Numbered from the stretch's first letter, positions 16,678-24,791 are shown. The stretch is 32,184 nt of DNA from Chloroflexota bacterium (GCA_021814145.1 JAKAIY010000029.1:1-32184); one strand, 5' to 3'. Numbers and translations are program-made. Notes: a model not told the origin generated them from the letters alone.

Positions 16678-17412
16678 TCATCCCTCCCGGCAGGCGCGCG
16701 CGAACGCCGCGAAGAGCCTGCGGCTCAGCTCGTCAGTCTCGAACAGCTCCTCGGGGTGATATTGCACCGCCAGGGCGAAGCGGTATGCGGGCAGCTCCAT
16801 CCCCTCCGCCACGCCGTCATCCGCGCGCGCCACGATCCGCACGTCCGCCCCTGGCTCGCGCACGGCCTGATGGTGCAGGCTGTTCACCGCCAGCCGCTCA
16901 GCGCCCAGAATCTCCATCAGCCGCGAGCCAGGCTCCACGACCACCTCATGTGTCCGGGCCGAGCGCGGCAGATGCCCCATCGCGTGCGGATGGGACTCTG
17001 GCCGCTGCGCTTCCAGGTCCTGATAGAGCGTTCCGCCGCGCGCCACATTCAGCGTCTGCATGCCCCGGCAGATGCCCAGCGTCGGCAGGTCGCGGGCCAG
17101 CGCCATGCGGGTCAGCGCCAGCTCCATCGCGTCCCGCTCCGGCTCTAACGGCCCGCAGACCGGCAGCCGCTCCTCGCCATAGCGCGCCGGGTCCAGATCC
17201 TCGCCGCCAGATAGCAGCAGCCCATCCAGCCGCGCGCACACCGACTCCAGCGCCGCGTCATCCATTGGCGGGATCAACAGCGGAGCCAGGCCCACCCCGA
17301 TCAGCGCCTGCGCATACGACTGATTATTGCCGTAGAATAACCGCCCAGACCCCGCGCGCTCGCCAGTGTAGCACGGAATCCCCACGACTGGCGTCCCGCC
17401 ACCAGCGCCCAT
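16678..17412 (-). CDS. class I glutamine amidotransferase-like peptidase C26 (gamma-glutamyl-GABA hydrolase family)
   Basis: A 244-residue soluble hydrolase of the PuuD/peptidase C26 type, expected to cleave a gamma-glutamyl amide bond such as in gamma-Glu-GABA. The nucleophile is Cys115 in LGICRGMQ; His219 and Glu221 in QYHPEE complete the triad. GLLLSGGEDLDPARYGE (from about 64) and SLHHQAV are also typical. AGGAGG lies six bases before the ATG at 17412. Other putrescine-pathway genes are absent, so the true substrate is open. A small hydrophobic ORF (17459-17542) lies 46 bp upstream, and a parS-centred palindrome follows the stop. Confidence 0.85.
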   Translation of the reverse strand: MGAGGGTPVVGIPCYTGERAGSGRLFYGNNQSYAQALIGVGLAPLLIPPMDDAALESVCARLDGLLLSGGEDLDPARYGEERLPVCGPLEPERDAMELALTRMALARDLPTLGICRGMQTLNVARGGTLYQDLEAQRPESHPHAMGHLPRSARTHEVVVEPGSRLMEILGAERLAVNSLHHQAVREPGADVRIVARADDGVAEGMELPAYRFALAVQYHPEELFETDELSRRLFAAFARACREG

Positions 17413-17458
17413 CACACGCCTCCTGTCCGCCTGGACTGTATGTCGTCGCGCGCCTCGC

Positions 17459-17542
17459 TCATTCTCCACGACCCGATGTCATCATCAGCGCCCACACCAG
17501 AAAGAACCAGCCTATCAGCATGCCCAGGACTATGCCCGCCAT
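17459..17542 (-). CDS. possible 27-residue single-membrane-helix peptide
   Basis: The ATG at 17542 opens MAGIVLGMLIGWFFLVWALM, followed by a short polar tail ending SGRGE and a TGA at 17459-17461. The entire middle is one hydrophobic helix of about 20 residues, as in bacterial small membrane proteins. An in-frame TAG lies three codons upstream, so this is the only start. The Shine-Dalgarno site (GGAAGGG, about 13 bases away) is weak. A possible promoter (TTGACC, 20-bp spacer, TATACA, 17599-17630 minus strand) lies upstream and could serve this ORF and the peptidase gene. Confidence 0.35.
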   Translation of the reverse strand: MAGIVLGMLIGWFFLVWALMMTSGRGE

Positions 17543-17693
17543 TGTGCGCTATTCGCCCTTCCAGGACGCGGCTAACCCCCGCCGCGCCTTCTCGTGTCTG
17601 TATATGTTCTGTCATGGCCTCAGCGGTCAAGCTTCCATTACACCTGGCGACGCCCCGCGACGCCCACGGTAACGCGCCCAGCCGCAACAGCCC

Positions 17694-19073
17694 CTATGTC
17701 TTCTTTCGCCGGCGCGGGGACGCTTCGCCCGATGGCGCTTTGCCTGTGGTGGTGTTTCCCCGCTTCCGGGGCGTGGCGGCGGGTGGCGCGGCTCGCCCTC
17801 CCGCGGGAGCCGCGCGCGGCGCGGTCTTTCGCTCCCGCCGTGGCGCGGCGCGCGTCTGTATCCGCGGCTTTCCCGCCTGCCCCGAGGGCGCGTCCAGCAC
17901 TGGCACGATCTTCACCGGCGCCGGGGCTTCCTCCAGCGGCGCTGGCTCTGGCGCGGCGGCCACCTCAACGGGTAGCGCCCCCGGCTCTGGTGATACTGGC
18001 GGCAGCGTGGGAGCTGGAACGCGCGCCTCCACCCGCTCGGCCTCAGCCACGGCTTCAGCCACCGTGCGCGCCTCCACGCGCCGCGCGACCTGCCGTGGGA
18101 TTCGCCGGCCCAGCCAGCGGCGCAGCGCCCCCACGAACAGCTTCGGCTGATCCTGATAGACAGTCGCCCCCGCCGAGAGGATCACCTCCAGGTCGGCCCG
18201 CGGGTTCAGCGCCGCCAGCCGCTCGAGCCGCGCCACCGGCAGCTTCCAGTCGCGCTCGCCGATCACCAGCAGCGTCGGCGGCTCCAGCGTGGGGAACACC
18301 TGCTGGATAGGAAGGTCCAGTTCGCCGGTCATCAGCGCCAGCGCGCCATACTGTCCGCCAAACTGGTGCGCGCTGGCGTAGAGGTGGTCCACCGTCTCGT
18401 CATCCACCTGTCCCGGCCCCACCGCGCTGCGCAGCCCTTCCGCCAGCCGCAGCGCCGGGCGCAGACTCAGCGCGGCGTAAGGTGTCAGCCCCAGCGCCGC
18501 GCGCTGGAACAGCCGCGCCACCACCTGGCCAGCCGCTGGCTCCAGCCGCTCTCCCGCCTCCAGGTATGGCCCCACCAGCGCCAGCCGCTCGAACAGCTCT
18601 GGCGCGTCCGCCGCCGCCCGCGCCGCGATATTCGCCGCCCGCCCGCGCGCGACCACCACCGCTGGCCGCCCTATCACATCGCGCAGGAACCCCACCAGCA
18701 TCCCGGCGTAAAACTCGCCCGTCAGGGTCAGCGGCGGCCGCTCCGACATGCCGAATCCCAGCCAGTCTGGCGCGTAGACGCGATACGTCTCCGCCAGCCG
18801 CTCGTATATCGCCCGGAACTCGTAGTTCGACGCGCCGGGATAGAAATCGTGCAGCAGCGCCAGCGGGACGCCGTCCTCTGGCCCCGCCACCGAATAATAC
18901 ACCTCGCCGCCGTGCTGGCGGTCCAGCCGCCCCTCGCCCGGCAGCCCGCTCTTCAGTGGCTGCGGCGTCATCAGCGCGTGCCGCGCCGTCACCAGCGCCG
19001 CGCCCCCCGCCAGACCCAGACCCACCAGCGCCGCGCCCCGCCGCGCCCCCCGCGCGATCGTTCTCAGTCGCAT
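17694..19073 (-). CDS. alpha/beta-hydrolase-fold pseudoenzyme with a long basic C-terminal tail
   Basis: A 459-residue protein. Residues 13-30 are a membrane anchor or signal segment. Residues about 45-325 have the alpha/beta-hydrolase order: LALLHDFYPGASNYEF, YRVYAPDWLGFGMSERPP, the elbow, a cap, LLVIGERDW, and a final helix ending ALRRWLGRR. The elbow reads VARGRAA (141-147), so Gly replaces the usual Ser of G-x-S-x-G. The usual C-terminal catalytic His region reads GATVYQDQP with no His. Asp275 is kept. It therefore looks catalytically inactive. Residues about 330-459 are Pro/Ala/Glu-rich, then Arg/Lys-rich, ending RRRKKT, and are likely disordered. The ATG at 19073 has GGGGGAA upstream; the longer frame to 19280 is rejected. 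Confidence 0.7.
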   Translation of the reverse strand: MRLRTIARGARRGAALVGLGLAGGAALVTARHALMTPQPLKSGLPGEGRLDRQHGGEVYYSVAGPEDGVPLALLHDFYPGASNYEFRAIYERLAETYRVYAPDWLGFGMSERPPLTLTGEFYAGMLVGFLRDVIGRPAVVVARGRAANIAARAAADAPELFERLALVGPYLEAGERLEPAAGQVVARLFQRAALGLTPYAALSLRPALRLAEGLRSAVGPGQVDDETVDHLYASAHQFGGQYGALALMTGELDLPIQQVFPTLEPPTLLVIGERDWKLPVARLERLAALNPRADLEVILSAGATVYQDQPKLFVGALRRWLGRRIPRQVARRVEARTVAEAVAEAERVEARVPAPTLPPVSPEPGALPVEVAAAPEPAPLEEAPAPVKIVPVLDAPSGQAGKPRIQTRAAPRRERKTAPRAAPAGGRAAPPAATPRKRGNTTTGKAPSGEASPRRRKKT

Positions 19074-19650
19074 CGTCCATTCCCCCGTATCCTCAAAACA
19101 GGAAGATCGGCGCCGGGCGTCTCCCGCCCTCAGGTTATTCACGCCCACATGCGATCGCTGCGCGCGCCGGCCAGCTCCAGCCGCGTCTCCGCATGTCACA
19201 GGCCAGCGAACCAGCTTACTACCACAAACGAGCGACCCTGCTCCCTGGCGCCACCCCTCCCTCCATCGCCCGGTATCCATGCGCTACGCTTTCCTGCTTA
19301 GCGTATCCCAAGATTCACCGCACGCTTCTAGCGCCCGCCTGACTCTTCAGGTACAATAGAGTCGCGAGCCGCGCTGAGTCCCCCAGCTTGCCCACACAAG
19401 GCAGTGTGCCCGTCTCGCGCCACTCCGCGACGGGCGTCCCGCGCGCCCGCCCCGGCGCGACAGGATCCAGCGCACAGGGCGAAGCCGCCCACTCCCAGAC
19501 AGGATAACACTTGCCGCGCCCGCCAGCCCTGTTTCAGGGAGCGCGCGCTGTGAGCGTCGCCGCCCCCATCAAGATGACGAACGACCGGGGGAAGTCAACC
19601 TGAGGACCCATTCACTACGCCCGCTCACCGGCGGAGAAAAGGATAGCGCC
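19074..19650. other. intergenic region between divergent hydrolase-fold genes
   Basis: About 580 bp without a supported gene. It holds a plus-strand -10-like TACAAT (19352-19357), a hairpin in which GCCCGTC...GACGGGC (19408-19435) can extend to about ten pairs with a small bulge, and a short CCCTG-TTT-CAGGG hairpin (19527-19539). It should contain both divergent promoters. Confidence 0.4.
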
Positions 19651-20397
19651 GTGCTGCGAATAACCAAGACCGCCAGCTCCGTACCGACCCACGACCTGAC
19701 CGACACCCGCGAATACCCTCCATCCAACGCTATCTCCCTGACTGTCTCCACTCCGCTCGGCCCCGTTCATGGCCTCTGGCGTCCTTCCATCCGTAACCAC
19801 GCCGCCGTTCTCTTCCTCCCCGGACGTGACAACGCCCTCACTGGCCCCGCTGACCTCTACACCCAGCTCGCCCCCGCTCTCCAGCGCGCCGCCGCTATCG
19901 TCCAGCTAGGCTACCGCCGCCCCGATTCCTTCTCCGATTGCCGCGCCTGTGTCCTCGACACGCTGGACGCGCTCAGCCGCCAGGGCATCGAGCGCGTCGC
20001 CCTCATCGGCTGGGACATCGGGGGAACCGTCGCCATCGCCGCGGGCTCTCAAAGCCCGCTCGTCACAGGCATCGCCTGCCTGGCGCCCGACACGCGCGCC
20101 AGCGACGCCAGCGACCTTGTCGCCGCCACCGCCGCTATCAGCCCGCGCCGCTTCCTGCTCGCCCACGGCTCCGCCGATATGGTCATCCCGCAGAGCGTCT
20201 CGATCCTGCTGCACGCCCAGGCTGGCCATTCCAGCGAGCTTGCCCTCTACATCCGCGAGACTCACGACTTCACGCGCAGCCGCGCCGCCATCCTGCAACG
20301 CCTTACCCTCTGGACCACTGCCCTCCTGCGCACGCCGTTCAAGCCTGGCCGCCCCACCGGTGCCTATCCGCGCCCGATCCTCGCCGCCAGCCGCTAA
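19651..20397 (+). CDS. dienelactone-hydrolase-like alpha/beta-hydrolase with Asp at the nucleophile position
   Basis: A 248-residue soluble protein, the only plus-strand gene between 15 and 28.8 kb. GLWRPSIRNHAAVLFLPGRD forms the first strands. The elbow is VALIGWDIGG with Asp122 where serine hydrolases have Ser and dienelactone hydrolases have Cys. The acid is Asp176 in HGSADMVIP and the base His205 in ETHDF. An Asp-Asp-His arrangement is that of haloalkane dehalogenases and epoxide hydrolases, yet overall length and layout are closer to the dienelactone-hydrolase group. The GTG start at 19651 has AAAAGGA seven bases upstream. The substrate is unknown. Confidence 0.75.
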   Translation: MLRITKTASSVPTHDLTDTREYPPSNAISLTVSTPLGPVHGLWRPSIRNHAAVLFLPGRDNALTGPADLYTQLAPALQRAAAIVQLGYRRPDSFSDCRACVLDTLDALSRQGIERVALIGWDIGGTVAIAAGSQSPLVTGIACLAPDTRASDASDLVAATAAISPRRFLLAHGSADMVIPQSVSILLHAQAGHSSELALYIRETHDFTRSRAAILQRLTLWTTALLRTPFKPGRPTGAYPRPILAASR

Positions 20398-20441
20398 CCG
20401 CCTGCCCGTCCAGTCTCCCGCCGCGACAGAAGGTCATCTGG

Positions 20442-20457
20442 TGTTTCACGTGAAACA
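20442..20457. promoter_or_regulatory. parS site 3
   Basis: Exact TGTTTCACGTGAAACA between convergent genes, 44 bp after the hydrolase stop at 20397 and 18 bp before a perfect 15-bp hairpin. Confidence 0.9.
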
Positions 20458-20475
20458 TCCACTGGCCCACAACAA

Positions 20476-20517
20476 GGCCATCCCGCCGCCAACATCCATA
20501 TCGGCGGCGGGATGGCC
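20476..20517. terminator. perfect 15-bp hairpin between convergent genes
   Basis: GGCCATCCCGCCGCC (20476-20490) pairs with GGCGGCGGGATGGCC (20503-20517) around a 12-nt loop. It lies between the ends of genes at 20397 (plus) and 20561 (minus), as expected of a two-way terminator. Only the minus-strand exit is T-containing (TTGTTG). Confidence 0.55.
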
Positions 20518-20560
20518 CACGCGAGCGTGAACGGCGCTGGACGCGACGCGCCACGCGCCG

Positions 20561-20938
20561 TCATCCGCCGAGCAGCTTCGCCTTCGCCGCCGCGAACTCC
20601 TCATCGGTCAGCAACCCCGCCTGCCTCATCTGGCCGAGCTGCGTCAACTGCGTCATGATATCCGGCGCAGCAGGCGACGCCGGAGCCGCTGGAGGCTGCT
20701 GCGCCTGCTGCGCCGCCATCTGCCGCTTCATCTGCTCTATGTCCATCTGCTGCTGGGACGCCTGCTGTTGAGCGGCCGCCTGTTGCTCGGCTTCCATCTG
20801 CCGCTGCTCCGCCTTCGCGTCCATCGAGCCGCTCACGCCCTTCGCCACAGCCGTCGCCGTTCCCGCGACCACCGCCGTGCGCGCCACCGTGCCGACCAGG
20901 CCAGGTCCGCGTCGCACCACCGCGCGCCGTCTCATCAT
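20561..20938 (-). CDS. SHOCT-domain protein
   Basis: A 125-residue protein. A basic N-terminus and a weak hydrophobic segment (GTVARTAVVAGTATAVAKGV) are followed by a Gln/Ala/Met-rich coiled-coil-like stretch (about 40-80), a Pro/Ala linker, and a C-terminal SHOCT motif (ITQLGQMRQAGLLTDEEF-type, residues about 94-124, ending AKLLGG). SHOCT is a short oligomerisation-type helix pair. ATGs at 20938 and 20935 are both possible; GAGG is closer to the ideal distance for 20935. It is 66 bp downstream of the DUF6325 gene on the same strand, a pairing I recall from other Gram-positive-like genomes. Function unknown. Confidence 0.75.
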   Translation of the reverse strand: MMRRRAVVRRGPGLVGTVARTAVVAGTATAVAKGVSGSMDAKAEQRQMEAEQQAAAQQQASQQQMDIEQMKRQMAAQQAQQPPAAPASPAAPDIMTQLTQLGQMRQAGLLTDEEFAAAKAKLLGG

Positions 20939-21004
20939 GGCCTCATCACCCGCTTTCTCATATTCCGCGCCGCATGAGGCTTATCTCACGCATGCGCCCG
21001 CTTT

Positions 21005-21481
21005 TCAGAAGGTCGCTTCCATTCGCGGCCCTGCCTCGGCTTCAGGGGGGACAGGCGGCGCGGCCTCTTTCGCCCGCAGCGCCTCCTCGATCACCGGGCG
21101 CGGGATGCGCTCGATCCGCTCGACCTTGCCGTGCGCTCGCAGCATCGCGTCCACGAACTGCTTCGCCCAGAGGTTCTCGAACAGCATCGCCGCCAGGGTC
21201 GTGTTCGGCGGCGCCCCTTCCGCCAGCTCACGGATGTCATCCTCCGCGATCAGCCCCGACACCTCCGACACCAGCGGGTCGAGCGCGGCGTAGCTCGCCT
21301 CGTCCAGACTGTCCATCTCTATTCCTGTCACGGCGCCATCCGCTGACTTCTGAATAAAGACCAGGTCTATCACCCGAATCACGCCTGAATCCACCAGGTT
21401 CCGCAGCGCCGGCGCGATCTCGCCCTTGAACTGCGTTCCCGGAAATGACACAACCAACAACTCGACTGGCCCCAGCTCCAT
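21005..21481 (-). CDS. DUF6325 family protein
   Basis: A 158-residue soluble protein beginning MELGPVELLVVSFPGTQF, with the family's pattern of an opening strand, a helix (IAPALRNLVDSGVIRVIDL), a strand FIQKSADG, an acidic loop, and two long helices rich in Ala and Glu (ELAEGAPPNTTLAAMLFENL, then FVDAMLRAHGKV). Function is not known; members are often placed next to SHOCT proteins, as here. AGGAGG lies seven bases before the ATG at 21481. The longer frame to 21562 is not supported. A parS site lies 130 bp upstream of its start. Confidence 0.75.
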   Translation of the reverse strand: MELGPVELLVVSFPGTQFKGEIAPALRNLVDSGVIRVIDLVFIQKSADGAVTGIEMDSLDEASYAALDPLVSEVSGLIAEDDIRELAEGAPPNTTLAAMLFENLWAKQFVDAMLRAHGKVERIERIPRPVIEEALRAKEAAPPVPPEAEAGPRMEATF

Positions 21482-21611
21482 TGTGCGCCTCCTGTCTACA
21501 CGCCTGTTCTGGCCGCTCAAACAGATCGAGCGCCATGGAACAGAGCTCTCCGTATATCCCATCAGAAGCGCAACAACTATGCCAGCGCGCCCACTTCATG
21601 CCGCCCTTGGA

Positions 21612-21627
21612 TGTTTCACGTGAAACA
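21612..21627. promoter_or_regulatory. parS site 4
   Basis: Exact TGTTTCACGTGAAACA, only nine bp after the stop of the HTH/TPR gene (minus strand, 21637) and upstream of the DUF6325 gene, so it lies in that gene's probable promoter region. Confidence 0.9.
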
Positions 21628-21636
21628 CGCGCCACA

Positions 21637-23118
21637 TCACCCCTGCGCGCGGCGGAGACCCAGCGCCCGGAGCGCCGCCACCCGTGTATCCTCAAGCTTG
21701 CTCGCAAAGGCGGGATACAGCGTCCCGACCAGCGGAGCCAGCGCCTCAGCCGCCGCCAGCGCCTCAGCCGCGTCCAGCCACACGAGCGTCTGGGCGATGG
21801 AGAGCCGCGTCACGACCTCATGCGCCGCCCACTGCTGGTGAGTCTGCGCCAGCGAGCGCAGCAGCGTGTCGCGCGCCTGATCCGCGAGCGCCCGGCGGGC
21901 GTATGGCGGCAGGCCCGGCAGGCCCGCCAGCCGTTTGTAGCCCTCGCCCTCGGAGTAGGTGATGAGGCCGTACAGCTCATCCCGCATATCACCCGGCAGC
22001 CGCGCGATCACGCCGCGCGCGGCGTCGAGGTCCGCCTTCCAGCGCCGCTCATCGCCCCGGGCCGCCCAGACATGCGCCCGGTTGCGGTGGAGGTGGACCG
22101 CCAGCGCCAGGTCTTCCTCGCGCTCCATGCGCTGCCGCAGCGCGTAATCATATTGCCAGATACTCTCGTCGAACGCGTTGAGCTCGCGGTAGAGTGGCGC
22201 CGTGCGCTCGTAGAGCTGCGCCATCTCATGGCTGACCTCGCCGGGGGCCGCGCGGGTCAGCAGGGCGTCGCGCGCGCGCTCGTACCAGCCGATGGTCGCC
22301 GCCCGCTGTCCTTTCCAGGGAATCAGCTGCTCCTGAAGCGTCGCCAGCATGAAGTCATAGCGGAAGCTGACGCCGCGCGCCTGTGTGTCCCGCTCCAGCG
22401 CGCGGGCGCGGCGAATCAGCGCCCCCAGCTCCGCCGCCTGCGCCGCCGCCCACGCCTCACGCGGGCGGCCCTGCTCGCGCAGCCGCTCCACATTGGCGAT
22501 CAGCGCCCCGATCTCGTCGAAATCCAGCCGGCGCGTCCGCAGCATGGGGGGCGCGCCGAGGCTGAGCGCCAGCGCGCCAGCGGCGGCGAGGCGGAGCAAC
22601 TCCCGACGGCGCATAGAGCCCTCATCCAGACCAATCGCGTCACATACCGCTTCGATGCGCAGCCGCGAGCGCGCGACCGCGCCATTGAGGAAACGGGTGA
22701 CGGTCGCTGGCGCGACACGCAGCCGTCGCGCCAGCTCCCTGGCGGAAACGCGCCGCCGCCGCAACTCGGCCCGGAGCAGCGCGGCCAGCTCTTCGCGCGC
22801 CTGCCCAGAAGACCGGGTGTCCTCGCCGCCGCGCCCGGCCGTTGGGGCGGGAAGAAAGCCAATCGGCGGAGAAGCCGCCAGCCGCGCGCTCAGCCGCTCC
22901 CGGTCGGCGCCGGTAACTTCCAGCGCATCCCAGAGCGCGTCCAGCGAGAAAGCCGCCGTGGCGCGCGATTCACCATCGAGCCAGCGGCGCAGCGTTGAGC
23001 GGGCGACGCCCAGCCGCGCCGCCAGCGCGGTGATCCCGACACCGCGCGCCCGCATTCCCTCGTAGATGACCTCCGCGCGCTCCGTCCTGGGCGCGCCGGG
23101 CCGTCTGCCACGCCGCAT
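21637..23118 (-). CDS. two-HTH regulator with TPR-like C-terminal domain
   Basis: A 493-residue protein. The first helix-turn-helix is at about 27-68 (GITALAARLGVARSTLRRWL), the second at about 124-163 (VSARELARRLRVAPATVTRF). A short hydrophobic stretch follows (RRELLRLAAAGALALSLGAP, about 172-190). The rest, about 300 residues, is all-helical and reads like degenerate TPR units (ANVERLREQGRPREAWAAAQ; HLHRNRAHVWAARGDERRW). XRE-HTH plus TPR proteins bind DNA and sense peptides or partners in many bacteria; Ktedonobacteria have several with this hydrophobic linker. Whether that linker spans the membrane is unclear. The ATG at 23118 has GGAGAGG about 14 bases upstream. Target genes are unknown. 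Confidence 0.75.
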   Translation of the reverse strand: MRRGRRPGAPRTERAEVIYEGMRARGVGITALAARLGVARSTLRRWLDGESRATAAFSLDALWDALEVTGADRERLSARLAASPPIGFLPAPTAGRGGEDTRSSGQAREELAALLRAELRRRRVSARELARRLRVAPATVTRFLNGAVARSRLRIEAVCDAIGLDEGSMRRRELLRLAAAGALALSLGAPPMLRTRRLDFDEIGALIANVERLREQGRPREAWAAAQAAELGALIRRARALERDTQARGVSFRYDFMLATLQEQLIPWKGQRAATIGWYERARDALLTRAAPGEVSHEMAQLYERTAPLYRELNAFDESIWQYDYALRQRMEREEDLALAVHLHRNRAHVWAARGDERRWKADLDAARGVIARLPGDMRDELYGLITYSEGEGYKRLAGLPGLPPYARRALADQARDTLLRSLAQTHQQWAAHEVVTRLSIAQTLVWLDAAEALAAAEALAPLVGTLYPAFASKLEDTRVAALRALGLRRAQG

Positions 23119-23206
23119 GCGCCGTTTCCCATCCTCTCCGCCACAAACGGGAGCGTTCTGAGCGGACGGGGGCGCGCGGAAACATCCTGGCGCGGCATGC
23201 TGGGCG

Positions 23207-23593
23207 TCAGCGTCGCTCTATGCGCTCCCCAGCGACCGGCGTCACGCTCACACCTTCTACGCGCATCGGATTGATGAGTTCCAGCAAGGCGACGGAGACT
23301 TCGGACTCGATCCAGAAGCGGAGCCAGCGCCCGTCGCGCTCGCCGTCCAGGCCGGGTGGCTCAGGGGCCTGAATCACCACAGTGACGTGATGCCCCAGGC
23401 GTGCGCGCCCGTTCCACTCGCGCTCCTCAACGCTCACCACGACCCGCGTCACGCTTGCTCCCGGCAGGCTGTGATCGAGGACGCGCGAGGCGCATGCGCG
23501 CACCGCCTCTTCCGCGTCACCGGCCATCGCGCCAGCTCCCAGCTCGGACCCTGTCTCAGGCCCCCAGATCTCCAGAGTCACCAGGTATGACAT
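23207..23593 (-). CDS. small conserved-looking protein of unknown function
   Basis: A 128-residue soluble protein starting MSYLVTLEIWG. It alternates strand-like segments (VTRVVVSVEER, HHVTVVIQAP, LRFWIESEVSVALLELI) with one helix (AEEAVRACASRVLDHSL), a small alpha/beta layout. GGAGG lies seven bases before the ATG at 23593, better than the ATG at 23599 that overlaps it. It lies between the regulator and parS site 5. I recognise no family. Confidence 0.6.
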   Translation of the reverse strand: MSYLVTLEIWGPETGSELGAGAMAGDAEEAVRACASRVLDHSLPGASVTRVVVSVEEREWNGRARLGHHVTVVIQAPEPPGLDGERDGRWLRFWIESEVSVALLELINPMRVEGVSVTPVAGERIERR

Positions 23594-23748
23594 GCGCATC
23601 CCTCCGCATCCGCTGAGTGGGGCGCGCGGTGGGGGCCATCCCCGCCATGTCGCGCCTCGCGCCCAGTGTCGGAGAAGCGGCGGGTGTTGCGCTTGCGCGC
23701 CAAAATCATCCGCTGGCTGACCGGGCGGAAGTGGCGCGAAGGCTACTG

Positions 23749-23764
23749 TGTTTCACGTGAAACA
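23749..23764. promoter_or_regulatory. parS site 5
   Basis: Exact TGTTTCACGTGAAACA within a 20-bp perfect palindrome (23747-23766). It lies 17 bp beyond the terminator hairpin of the DapA-family gene and 155 bp upstream of the gene at 23593. Confidence 0.9.
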
Positions 23765-23776
23765 CACGCCAGCGCG

Positions 23777-23817
23777 AAAAAGCCGGTCCTCACGGGGGGC
23801 ATCCCGTGAGGACCGGC
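23777..23817 (-). terminator. Rho-independent terminator of the M20/DapA operon
   Basis: GCCGGTCCTCACGGG (23782-23796) pairs perfectly with CCCGTGAGGACCGGC (23803-23817), a 15-bp stem with a six-base loop. On the minus strand it is followed at once by TTTTT (23777-23781). It lies 35 bp after the DapA-family stop. It is the clearest intrinsic terminator in the window. Confidence 0.9.
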
Positions 23818-23852
23818 GCTGAATAACGTGTGAACAATCCAGCGGATCGCGG

Positions 23853-24791
23853 TCAGGAGATAGCCTTCTCAGGGCGCATGGCGTTGAGCAGATCGGCGGC
23901 GGCGAGGAGCGAGCGCAGGCGGACACGCTCCCCCTCGCCAAGTGGCGCGAGGGGCCGGCGCGGCTCGCCGCCATAGTGGGCGATAAGGGTGAGCGCGGCC
24001 TTGAGGCCCGCCACGCCATAGCCCGACGTGACCGCGGTATTGACCGAAATGAGACGGGCCTGAAGCGCCCGCGCCTCCGCCAGGTCGCCACGCTCAAACA
24101 GCTCGACCAGCCGCAGGCACTCGCGCGGGGCGATGTTGGCGAGCGCCGCGATGGCGCCCTTCGCCCCGACGACCATCGCCGGCAGCAGGAATCCCGCGCT
24201 GCCCGCCAGGACGGTGAAGTCCTCGCGCGCCCCAGCGGCGATCTCGGCCATCTTCGTCACATTGCCCGAGCTATCCTTCATCCCGATGATATTGGGATGA
24301 ACCGAGAGCGCGATCACCGTCTCGGCGTCGAGGTCCACGCCCGCGGCGTTGGCTGGCATATTGTAGATCATCACCGGCAGCGGGCTCGCGTCCGCGACCG
24401 CGAGGAAATGCGCCCGCTGCACAGCCATGCCCATCTTGCCGCCGTAATGGCTGGGCGGCAGAACCAGCGCCACATCGGCGCCCGCCTCTGACGCCAGCCG
24501 GCAGAGCGCCACCGTCTCGCGCGTGGACTGGCCGCCCGCCCCGGCCAGGATCTGCGCGCCGGAGCCCGCCGCCTCGCGGATCGCGGCGATCACCGCGCGC
24601 CGCTCGTCGAGGTCGAGATGAATGGCCTCACCGTTCGAACCGAGAGCGACGAAGTTGGTGATCCCCTTCTCGCGCAGGCGGGTGATATGCCGCCGCTGCG
24701 TCTCCAGATTCAGCGACTCATCCTCATGGAAGAAGGTAGGGACGGGTGGGTAAACACCGCCGATGCGGAGCGTGTCCGTCCGTTCGCTCAT
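23853..24791 (-). CDS. DapA-family (beta/alpha)8 aldolase/lyase
   Basis: A 312-residue class I aldolase of the dihydrodipicolinate synthase/N-acetylneuraminate lyase family. The Schiff-base lysine is Lys172 in IIGMKDSSGN and the catalytic Tyr is Tyr143 in MIYNMPANA. The substrate loop reads LGSNGEAIHLDLDER, where true DapA has GTTGES; GSNGE is typical of the 4-hydroxy-2-oxoglutarate aldolase-like branch. A catabolic aldolase is therefore more likely than lysine biosynthesis. The ATG overlaps the stop of the M20 peptidase gene by four bases and has AGGAGG six bases upstream, so the two are co-translated. A strong terminator follows. Confidence 0.85.
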   Translation of the reverse strand: MSERTDTLRIGGVYPPVPTFFHEDESLNLETQRRHITRLREKGITNFVALGSNGEAIHLDLDERRAVIAAIREAAGSGAQILAGAGGQSTRETVALCRLASEAGADVALVLPPSHYGGKMGMAVQRAHFLAVADASPLPVMIYNMPANAAGVDLDAETVIALSVHPNIIGMKDSSGNVTKMAEIAAGAREDFTVLAGSAGFLLPAMVVGAKGAIAALANIAPRECLRLVELFERGDLAEARALQARLISVNTAVTSGYGVAGLKAALTLIAHYGGEPRRPLAPLGEGERVRLRSLLAAADLLNAMRPEKAIS

